58,126 nt of DNA, taken from the NCBI GenBank assembly GCA_902775735.1, contig CACYNH010000012.1:1-58126 (forward strand), given 5' to 3'. The position numbers and the translations under genes were made by a program. Under the pieces are notes generated by a model. The model searched no databases. It was not told the origin of the DNA and saw only the letters and a list, made by a program, of their open reading frames with translations. The stretch comes from an uncultured Erysipelotrichaceae bacterium. Lineage in GTDB: Bacteria > Bacillota_I > Bacilli_A > Erysipelotrichales > Erysipelotrichaceae. Shown piece by piece: positions 16,139 through 24,357 of this stretch (position 1 is the stretch's first letter; each line of letters begins with the position of its first letter).

Positions 16139-17938
16139 TCAGTTATCATCCTCGTCGTAGTATTCTTCGTACTCATCGTAGTCGATGTCGTACTCTCTTT
16201 CTTCTTCCTCCAGACGCTGAGCTTCGATCTCATCGAGTTCTTCATCTGTGTAAACAGGTCTGTTGTCGATGATGGTCTGTGACTTTCTGAGACGTTCCTC
16301 AAGCTCCTTGTTGTTGACCTTGAAGTCTTCCTCATCAGACTTTCTGGATTTCTTCTTCTTTGACTTGAAGTCGTTCTGCTTCGGCTTGGAAGTGGACGCG
16401 AGCTTTTCAAAGACGGAGACGTAAGTGTTCTTGGCAGCCATGTCTTCGACATCGGCATGTTTCTTGGAAGCCTGCTTTTCAACAACTGTTTCTTCAGGCT
16501 CTTCTTCCGGTTCCTCTGTCTCCTCGGGTTCTTCCTCAGGCTCAGTGACTGTTTCCTCTTCCGGTTCAGGTTCACTGACAGGCTCAGCAGCGGGCTCTTC
16601 TGCCTGGACAGGAGCTTCTGTCTTTTCTTCCTCAGTCTCTTCCGGCTTCATCGCGTATTCATCATTGACACGGTCGCGGACAACTTCCTGCATTTCTTCA
16701 GGGATCAGTTCATCCTCGTCCTCAACAATACCGGTTCTGTTCTGCAGCTTCTCAAGAGCGGCCTGTCTTCTTTCCTCGGCTTCACGCGCTTCGGCTTCCA
16801 TCCTCTCGATTTCACGGCGGGCAGCTTCCTTGCGCATCTGCTCCTTGCGGGCTTCGGCTGCAACGACGAGTTCGTCATAGTCAAGACCCATGTCTTCGAG
16901 TTCTTCTCTTGTCTTGATGTCGATCTTGTGGTTGGTCAGCTTGACGGCGAGTCTTGCGTTCTTGCCGCGTTTGCCGATGGCCAGGGAAAGCTGGTCGGCG
17001 CTGACGATGACAAGCAGACTTCTTTCATCCTCACCCGGCAGGACGGCTTCGATTTCAGCCGGAGCCAGGGCGTTCTTGACCAGTTCGGTCAGATCGTCGT
17101 TCCACTGGAAGATGTCGATCTTTTCACCATGGAGTTCATCGATAATCACCTGGACTCTTGAACCTCTCGGACCGATACAGGCACCGATCGGATCAACGTC
17201 AGGGTTGTGGCTCATGACAGCCATCTTTGTTCTTTCGCCGGCTTCTCTTGCGATCGCCTTGATTTCAACGATGCCCTGGAAAATTTCCGGAACTTCCTTT
17301 TCAAACAGGCGCTTGACAAGAGTCGGATCCGCTCTTGAAACAAGAACCTGGCTTCCCTTTGTTTCCTTGGAAACTTCGGTGATGACAACGCGCAGTTTCT
17401 GTCCTTCTGTCAGTCTTTCACCCGGAATTCCGGCGCTGTGCGGCATCATCGCGACAGTTCTGCCGAGATTGACAAGTGTGAACTTTTCCTTGACGGACTC
17501 AACGATACCGAGAACCATCTCATGGAGCTGGCCGATGTATTCATCATAGACAGCGACCTTTTCCGCTTCCCTGATCTTCTGTCTCATAACATTCTTCGCC
17601 AGGGTGGCGGCAGCTCTGGACATGCCTGTGATTTCAATCTTACGGCTGACCTTATCGCCGAGAACCGCGTCGGGTTTGATCTCTCTGGCGTCTTCCAGGG
17701 AGATTTCAAGTTCGTCATCCTCGACATTGTCAGTGACCACGTAGTTCTGGTAGAGGTCGATGGTTTCCCGCTTCGGGTTCAGCTCGGCGACGACATCGAT
17801 GTCAGCGAGCTCGGCGTCCTTCTTGTACGCCTTGGCCATCGCTTCTTTCAGCGCTTCAACAATCACTTCGGAAGGAATCTTGCGTTCTTCCTCGACAGCG
17901 TTGAGCGCTTTGATCATATCCTTATACTTGAGTTCCAT
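16139..17938 (-). CDS. nusA: transcription factor NusA with long acidic tail
   Basis: A 599-aa NusA; family members in Bacillota are often ~350-400 aa. Residues 1-345 hold the N-terminal RNAP-binding domain, S1 ('LHEMVLGIVESVKEKFTLVNLG') and two KH domains ('ACIGPRGSRVQVI', 'LAIGKRGKNARLAVKL'). From ~350 there is a charged coiled-coil-like stretch (KEAARREIERMEAEAREAEERR), then ~170 residues of Glu/Pro-rich low complexity with repeats such as EEPEETEEPEEEPEE, a Lys/Ser patch, and an acidic Tyr/Glu/Asp end. NusA modulates pausing, termination and antitermination. The tail is not part of the standard fold and may be disordered. Confidence 0.95.
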   Translation of the reverse strand: MELKYKDMIKALNAVEEERKIPSEVIVEALKEAMAKAYKKDAELADIDVVAELNPKRETIDLYQNYVVTDNVEDDELEISLEDAREIKPDAVLGDKVSRKIEITGMSRAAATLAKNVMRQKIREAEKVAVYDEYIGQLHEMVLGIVESVKEKFTLVNLGRTVAMMPHSAGIPGERLTEGQKLRVVITEVSKETKGSQVLVSRADPTLVKRLFEKEVPEIFQGIVEIKAIAREAGERTKMAVMSHNPDVDPIGACIGPRGSRVQVIIDELHGEKIDIFQWNDDLTELVKNALAPAEIEAVLPGEDERSLLVIVSADQLSLAIGKRGKNARLAVKLTNHKIDIKTREELEDMGLDYDELVVAAEARKEQMRKEAARREIERMEAEAREAEERRQAALEKLQNRTGIVEDEDELIPEEMQEVVRDRVNDEYAMKPEETEEEKTEAPVQAEEPAAEPVSEPEPEEETVTEPEEEPEETEEPEEEPEETVVEKQASKKHADVEDMAAKNTYVSVFEKLASTSKPKQNDFKSKKKKSRKSDEEDFKVNNKELEERLRKSQTIIDNRPVYTDEELDEIEAQRLEEEEREYDIDYDEYEEYYDEDDN

Positions 17939-17947
17939 GATTTCTCC

Positions 17948-18412
17948 TTAAATCCTGACTGCCATTCTGGCGGATTTTATATCCTTTCTTGGAAAAATAG
18001 CTTTTCTTGTGGCTGCCTTGTCGCGGTAGCTCATTGTGACGGTTTCACTGTCGATTTCCAGAAGTTCACCGGTGATCTCATTCATTGATTTGAACGGTTC
18101 TGAAAGTCTGACACAGATGTAGGAACCGGCCAGCTGATCAAGTTCAGAGAGATCCCTGATCTCACGCTCAGCGCCCGGGCTGCAGACTTCAAGTGTGTAT
18201 TCCTCACTGATCGGATCAGCCTCATCCAGCACTTCACTGAGCCTTTCACTCACATCAGCGCATGTATCCAGATCCATGGTTCCATCCGCTTTCATGATCG
18301 CGACCTGCAGGGTTTTCTCGCTGCCGCTGATCCATTTCAGTTCATAGAGCCTGACTCCCATTTCGTCAAATACAGGCTGAAACAATTCCTTCAGTTTATC
18401 TGTTCTTTCCAT
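17948..18412 (-). CDS. rimP: ribosome maturation factor RimP
   Basis: A 154-aa factor for 30S assembly. The start is placed at the ATG at 18412 (MERTDKLKELF) because it has a GGAGG SD just upstream and matches the family N-terminus; the longer open frame to 18499 would run through the promoter and leader hairpin. Motifs: LEVCSPGAEREI (family 'EVSSPGLERPL') and the C-terminal Sm-like barrel with GELLEIDSETV. First gene of rimP-nusA-ylxR-infB-rbfA, with 9 bases to nusA. Confidence 0.92.
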   Translation of the reverse strand: MERTDKLKELFQPVFDEMGVRLYELKWISGSEKTLQVAIMKADGTMDLDTCADVSERLSEVLDEADPISEEYTLEVCSPGAEREIRDLSELDQLAGSYICVRLSEPFKSMNEITGELLEIDSETVTMSYRDKAATRKAIFPRKDIKSARMAVRI

Positions 18413-18434
18413 ATGCCTCCAGACATAACATAAG

Positions 18435-18460
18435 ACAAGGAGTGCTCGCGCACTCCTTGT
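18435..18460 (-). promoter_or_regulatory. 5'-leader hairpin of the rimP operon, GNRA-capped
   Basis: A perfect 11-bp inverted repeat, ACAAGGAGTGC / GCACTCCTTGT, closed on the minus strand by the tetraloop GCGA (GNRA class). It begins about four bases after the predicted transcription start. No T-run follows, so it is not a normal terminator for rimP. One arm contains AAGGAG, sequestered in the stem. It may stabilise the mRNA 5' end or be a protein or RNA binding site. Confidence 0.7.
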
Positions 18461-18470
18461 TACCGACACA

Positions 18471-18499
18471 AGTATATGTGATTTAAGTTTCAATATCAA
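18471..18499 (-). promoter_or_regulatory. rimP-nusA-infB operon promoter
   Basis: Minus strand: TTGATA at 18499-18494, 17-base spacer, TATACT at 18476-18471. Expected start near 18464, which places the GNRA hairpin at the very 5' end. Confidence 0.75.
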
Positions 18500-18536
18500 G
18501 CGGAAATCCTTTTATTTACAGGCATTTCCGGATGTT

Positions 18537-20036
<1,500 letters not shown>

Positions 20037-20068
20037 TCAGTGAATTCCTCCGGAATATTTCTGTTCCT

Positions 20069-20098
20069 ATTATCCCGCGAAATGCCGCTTTGTTTCAA
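20069..20098 (-). promoter_or_regulatory. glpK promoter
   Basis: Minus strand: TTGAAA at 20098-20093, 18-base spacer, GATAAT at 20074-20069. A GGAGG SD lies between it and the glpK ATG. Confidence 0.55.
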
Positions 20099-20113
20099 GA
20101 GAGAAAGGCATAC

Positions 20114-20141
20114 AAAAAGCCATCCGGATGAGGATGGCTTT
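20114..20141 (-). terminator. ppdK terminator
   Basis: Stem AAAGCCATCC / GGATGGCTTT with a 6-base loop, followed on the minus strand by TTTTTG. A second small hairpin, CCGCTG-TCA-CAGCGG at 20162-20176, lies between it and the ppdK stop. Confidence 0.85.
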
Positions 20142-20199
20142 AATGTCCTGTAGAGGCTCAGCCGCTGTCACAGCGGTGTGAATCTTTTAATTTGAAGAA

Positions 20200-23013
20200 T
20201 TACTTCTTGGCGGCTTTCTTTGCCGGCTTTTTAGCTGTCTTTTTGGCAGCCTTTTTCGGAGCAGCTTTTGCTTCAACGGCTCTGGGAGCGGTTCCCTGCT
20301 TGATAGCAGCCTGGGCAGCAGCCAGACGTGCGATCGGTACACGGTAAGGTGAGCAGGATACATAGTTGAGGCCTACACTGTTGAAGAATTCGATGGAAGC
20401 AGGATCGCCGCCGTGCTCGCCGCAGACACCGAGGTGGATGTCAGGACGTGTGGCTTTGCCTTCTTCAACCGCGATCTTGATCAGTCTGCCGACACCTTCT
20501 GTGTCAACATGAGCGAACGGATCGTTCTCATAGATGTGCTTGTCATAGTAGTCACCGAGGAACTTGCCGGCATCGTCTCTGGAGAAACCGAATGTCATCT
20601 GTGTGAGGTCATTGGTTCCGAAGGAGTAGAATTCAGCAGTCTTGGCGATTTCGCCGGAAAGCAGAGCAGCTCTCGGGATTTCGATCATTGTACCGACCTT
20701 GTATTCAAGGTTGGCCTTCTTTTCAGCGATGACCTTGTCAGCTTCAGCTCTGACGATATTGGCAACATACTCAAGTTCCTTGGGCTCACCGACTAACGGG
20801 ATCATGATTTCAGGAACGAGCTTCCATGTTCTGTGCTTCTTGTTGATGGCGATGGCAGCGTTGATGATTGCGCGTGCCTGCATAGCGCCGATTTCAGGAT
20901 ATGTGACGTCGAGACGGCATCCTCTGTGGCCCATCATCGGGTTGAACTCATGGAGTTCGGAGGAAGCGGCTTCGATGTCCTTCATTGTGATACCGAGTTC
21001 CTTTGCGATTTCCTTGGCTGCAGCCTTGCCGTCCGGTGTCTTGAGGTTCGGCAGGAATTCATGCAGAGGCGGATCGAGCAGACGGATGGTGACACTGCGG
21101 CCCTTCATGGCTTCGAAGATACCGTAGAAGTCTTCTTCCTGGTAAGGTTCGAGCAGTGCAAGAGCCTTTGCACGCTGTTCGTCGTTTCTGGAAACACACA
21201 GCATACGGATTGCCTTGATTCTTTCCGGTGTGTTGAAGAACATGTGTTCTGTACGGACAAGGCCTACGCCTTCAGCGCCGAATTCGACAGCTCTCGCTGC
21301 GTCTTCCGGTGTATCGGCATTTGTTCTGATGGACAGAGTGCGTCTTGCGTCAGCCCAGTCCATGAATGTCTTGAAGTTGCCGCTGATTGTGGCAGGAACA
21401 GACTTGATGGCGCCTCTGTAAACCATACCTGTTGTACCGTCAACAGAAATGACGTCGCCTTCCTTGAATGTTTCGCCGTTAACAGTGAATTCCTTCTTTG
21501 CTTCGTCGACAGAGATGTCGCCGCAGCCGGATACGCAGCATGCGCCCATACCGCGGGCAACGACGGCAGCGTGTGATGTCATACCGCCGCGGACTGTGAC
21601 GATCGCTTCGGAAACGTGCATACCTTCGATGTCTTCAGGGGATGTTTCCAGACGGACGAGGACGACCTTCTTGCCGGCCTCAACCCATTCTTTCGCGTCG
21701 CCAGCTGTGAAGACGATCTGACCGGAGCCTGCGCCAGGAGAAGCGGCGAGACCCTTTGTGATGATGTCATCAGCGTGAGCCTTCAGGTCAGCTGCGTCGA
21801 ACATCGGATGGAGCAGGTCATCGAGCTGCTTCGGTTCAACCATCATCAGAGCCTGGTCAACAGTGACGAGGCCTTCCTTGACCATGTCGACAGCGACTTT
21901 CAGAGCAGCTGCGGCTGTTCTCTTGCCGTTACGTGTCTGCAGCATGAAGAGTCTGCCGTCCTGGATTGTGAATTCCATATCCTGCATGTCATGGTAGTGC
22001 TCCTCGAGCTTGATTCTGACATCGTCAAGAGCCTTGAATGTTTCAGGCATAGCTTCTTCGAGGGAAGCGTACTTTTCTTTTCTTTCCTTCTCGGAGATAC
22101 CCATGCCCTTTGCCCATTCCTGGGACCCCTTCTTGGAGATCTGCTGAGGAGTACGGACACCGGCGACGACGTCTTCGCCCTGTGCGTTGACGAGGTATTC
22201 ACCATAGAAGTAAGCGTTGGAACCTGTGGACGGGTTGCGGGTGAAGCAGACGCCTGTTGCGCAGTTTTCGCCCATGTTGCCGAATACCATTGACTGAACG
22301 TTGACAGCTGTTCCCCAGTCGGAAGGAATGTCGTTCATCTTTCTGTAGAAGATCGCACGTTCATTGTTCCAGGAACGGAAGACGGCTTCGATCGCTCTTT
22401 CGAGCTGGACTTTCGGATCCTGCGGGAAGTCTTCGCCCTTTTCGGACTTGTAGAATTCCTTGAATTTAGCTGTGAGTGTCTTCATGTCGTCAGCGTCGAG
22501 TTCAACGTCGAGCTTGACACCCTTTTCAGCCTTGAGTTCATCGATGATGACTTCGAATCTCTTCTTGGAAAGACCCATAACAACGTCAGAGAACATCTGA
22601 ACGAAACGGCGGTAAGAGTCGTAAACAAATCTCGGATTATTGGATGCTTCCGCCATCGTTGCAGCGACTTCGTCGTTGATACCGAGGTTCAGAATTGTGT
22701 CCATCATACCGGGCATGGATGCACGGGCACCGGATCTGACGGAAACCAGAAGCGGATTCTTCGGATCGCCGAGCTTCTTGCCCATGAACTTTTCAAGCCA
22801 TGTGAGGTTCTTCTGCACCTGGGCCATGATCTCGTCATTGATCTTTTCACCATCAGCATAATACTGATTACAAGCTTCTGTTGTAATCGTGAATCCCATC
22901 GGCACGGGGAGTTCAAGGCTTGCCATTTCGGCGAGGTTCGCACCTTTGCCGCCTAACAGTTCGCGCATTGAGCCGTTGCCTTCGGTAAACTTGTAGACAT
23001 ACTTTTTAGCCAT
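20200..23013 (-). CDS. ppdK: pyruvate, phosphate dikinase with basic C-terminal tail
   Basis: A 937-aa PPDK that interconverts pyruvate + ATP + Pi with PEP + AMP + PPi, often used glycolytically in anaerobes. N-terminal ATP-grasp domain ('LGGKGANLAEMASLELPVP'); central phosphohistidine domain with GGMTSHAAVVARGMG (catalytic His and regulatory Thr); C-terminal TIM barrel with the catalytic Cys in NYVSCSPYRVPIARLAAAQ. The normal protein ends near residue 906. A 31-residue tail follows, rich in Lys and Ala (PKKAAKKTAKKPAKK), resembling histone H1 or HU-like tails. The tail is in frame with normal codons. It has its own promoter and terminator. No PPDK regulatory protein (DUF299) is adjacent. Confidence 0.97.
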   Translation of the reverse strand: MAKKYVYKFTEGNGSMRELLGGKGANLAEMASLELPVPMGFTITTEACNQYYADGEKINDEIMAQVQKNLTWLEKFMGKKLGDPKNPLLVSVRSGARASMPGMMDTILNLGINDEVAATMAEASNNPRFVYDSYRRFVQMFSDVVMGLSKKRFEVIIDELKAEKGVKLDVELDADDMKTLTAKFKEFYKSEKGEDFPQDPKVQLERAIEAVFRSWNNERAIFYRKMNDIPSDWGTAVNVQSMVFGNMGENCATGVCFTRNPSTGSNAYFYGEYLVNAQGEDVVAGVRTPQQISKKGSQEWAKGMGISEKERKEKYASLEEAMPETFKALDDVRIKLEEHYHDMQDMEFTIQDGRLFMLQTRNGKRTAAAALKVAVDMVKEGLVTVDQALMMVEPKQLDDLLHPMFDAADLKAHADDIITKGLAASPGAGSGQIVFTAGDAKEWVEAGKKVVLVRLETSPEDIEGMHVSEAIVTVRGGMTSHAAVVARGMGACCVSGCGDISVDEAKKEFTVNGETFKEGDVISVDGTTGMVYRGAIKSVPATISGNFKTFMDWADARRTLSIRTNADTPEDAARAVEFGAEGVGLVRTEHMFFNTPERIKAIRMLCVSRNDEQRAKALALLEPYQEEDFYGIFEAMKGRSVTIRLLDPPLHEFLPNLKTPDGKAAAKEIAKELGITMKDIEAASSELHEFNPMMGHRGCRLDVTYPEIGAMQARAIINAAIAINKKHRTWKLVPEIMIPLVGEPKELEYVANIVRAEADKVIAEKKANLEYKVGTMIEIPRAALLSGEIAKTAEFYSFGTNDLTQMTFGFSRDDAGKFLGDYYDKHIYENDPFAHVDTEGVGRLIKIAVEEGKATRPDIHLGVCGEHGGDPASIEFFNSVGLNYVSCSPYRVPIARLAAAQAAIKQGTAPRAVEAKAAPKKAAKKTAKKPAKKAAKK

Positions 23014-23040
23014 ATAGCCTCCTGTTAATTTCTATAAAAA

Positions 23041-23069
23041 ATTATAAAGCAACTGAAAATGTTTCACAA
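23041..23069 (-). promoter_or_regulatory. ppdK promoter
   Basis: Minus strand: TTGTGA at 23069-23064, 17-base spacer, TATAAT at 23046-23041, then AACAGGAGG SD before the ATG. Confidence 0.75.
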
Positions 23070-23184
23070 GAACTCAAAGCAATTACGCCATGCATGAAAA
23101 GTGAATTTTTGGTGAATGCTGCCAGTCTCATTGCATGCACGAATGTTAAACATAAGGATGTCCTTTTCATTTCTTCATGAAAAT

Positions 23185-23220
23185 ATAAAAAAGTTCCGGA
23201 TCGTCCATATGACCCGGAAC
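23185..23220 (-). terminator. terminator after the alpha/beta hydrolase gene
   Basis: GTTCCGG (23193-23199) pairs with CCGGAAC (23214-23220) and is followed on the minus strand by six T residues. Confidence 0.85.
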
Positions 23221-23236
23221 CGTTCTGTTCAGAGAT

Positions 23237-24181
23237 TTATGCAGTGTATTTTGCGATGAAATCAAACATGACTTTGTAATAGTCAGGATCATTCTGTGCC
23301 TCGGAGAATCCGGCGCCTTCGGCGGTGAAGAGATCCTTTTCAGAAGCACATGCGTAATAGCAGTCGAAGACCATGCTGGTGGGAACCACATCATCCTCAG
23401 AACCATGCATGAAGAGTGTCGGAGTCGCCGACTGGCGCAGCTGGCGGATGGTATCGACATCATTCATGGAGAAATGAAGGATGTTTTTTACATAGAGATC
23501 GACGGAAGGCAGGAAGATCTTTCCGTCCACCTTCGCGTATTTGCGGATGCCGGCAAGCACGATATCTTTGACGGAAGTGAAACCCCCGTCCTCAACCGCG
23601 CACTTGACCGCCTGGGGCAGATAGTCGCCGGTCGCGTTCATGACAGCAGCCGCGCCCGCGTTGATGCCATAGAGAACAATCTGCGCTTCGGCGTCAACCG
23701 ACAGGATAAAGTTGATCCAGCTGATCAGGTCATAATGCTCATTCCAGCCAAGGCTTGTGTACTGCCCTTCGCTCATGCCGCAGCCTCTTGCATCAGGCGC
23801 TAAGACATTGAAGCCTCTGAAGTCCGCTTCATACATCTGGTTCAGCATACCGCCGCAATAGGAGCCGATCCCGTGCAGGATGATCATCCATTTGTGGGAT
23901 TCGGGATTGTTTGTGATCCTTAAGGCATGGAGCTTGAGGCCGTCATAGCTGTCGATGAAATCATCGTCCCTTGTGCTGTGGGCAAACCATTCATTTCTGT
24001 CATCCGCGCCGGTCGCCAGTCTCTTGACGCCGTTCTTTCCGGTGTAAAGAGTGGAGTGCTGCAGATCAAACGTATTGCGGAATACATAATAGCCAAATCC
24101 GGCGTAGGCCGCTGTGGCGGTTACCGCTGTCACGCCTGCCGCTTTGAGCAGCGTGTGCTTTTTCTTTTTCTTTTCTGACAT
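23237..24181 (-). CDS. membrane-anchored alpha/beta hydrolase
   Basis: A 314-aa protein with a Lys-rich start (SEKKKKKH) and one N-terminal membrane segment (~residues 12-32), then an alpha/beta hydrolase fold. 'WMIILHGIGSYCGGM' gives the oxyanion HG motif and 'APDARGCGMSEGQY' a strand-loop typical of serine hydrolases. The nucleophile elbow reads YGINAGAAAV: the usual G-x-S-x-G is G-I-N-A-G, so Asn replaces Ser. 'LFMHGSEDDVVP' supplies Asp. The Asn at the nucleophile position makes classical hydrolysis doubtful, although related Bacillota proteins are annotated as hydrolases. Monocistronic, with promoter TTCAAA-16-TATAAT at 24229-24256 and its own terminator. Confidence 0.8.
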   Translation of the reverse strand: MSEKKKKKHTLLKAAGVTAVTATAAYAGFGYYVFRNTFDLQHSTLYTGKNGVKRLATGADDRNEWFAHSTRDDDFIDSYDGLKLHALRITNNPESHKWMIILHGIGSYCGGMLNQMYEADFRGFNVLAPDARGCGMSEGQYTSLGWNEHYDLISWINFILSVDAEAQIVLYGINAGAAAVMNATGDYLPQAVKCAVEDGGFTSVKDIVLAGIRKYAKVDGKIFLPSVDLYVKNILHFSMNDVDTIRQLRQSATPTLFMHGSEDDVVPTSMVFDCYYACASEKDLFTAEGAGFSEAQNDPDYYKVMFDFIAKYTA

Positions 24182-24228
24182 AAAAGTCTCCGTTCATTTT
24201 TTATGATTTTTAATCAGTTCTTTAACAG

Positions 24229-24256
24229 ATTATAACATGACACAGGTTTGTTTGAA
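24229..24256 (-). promoter_or_regulatory. promoter of the alpha/beta hydrolase gene
   Basis: Minus strand: TTCAAA at 24256-24251, 16-base spacer, TATAAT at 24234-24229. Confidence 0.5.
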
Positions 24257-24305
24257 TCAAAAACAGAATCCTGAGGTTTAAGACATTTGTCATGTTCTGT
24301 CACCG

Positions 24306-24344
24306 CAAAAAAAAGAAGAACCCTCTTTGTGAGAGCTCCTCTTC
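24306..24344 (-). terminator. valS terminator
   Basis: An imperfect stem: GAAGA pairs with TCTTC and GCTCTC with GAGGGT around ACAAA. It is followed on the minus strand by eight T residues, just after the valS stop. Confidence 0.65.
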
Positions 24345-24357
24345 GATCTTTACTCTT

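Noticed and set aside
16457..17161. 234-codon plus-strand ORF opposite nusA
   Set aside because: Serine/phenylalanine-rich mirror of the Glu-rich NusA tail; typical artefact of repetitive acidic codons.
18435..18460. Hairpin taken as the glpK terminator
   Set aside because: It lies downstream of the rimP promoter, at the 5' end of that transcript, and no T-run follows on the minus strand. A role for glpK readthrough cannot be fully ruled out.
18501..18530. GGAAAT/ATTTCC inverted repeat after glpK
   Set aside because: Only a weak stem with a large loop and no T-run; not called a terminator.
20203..20295. Frameshift as the cause of the PPDK basic tail
   Set aside because: The reading frame continues unbroken from the conserved C-terminal helix into the tail and ends in a normal stop before a terminator. 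The Lys/Ala pattern is regular, unlike random out-of-frame sequence.
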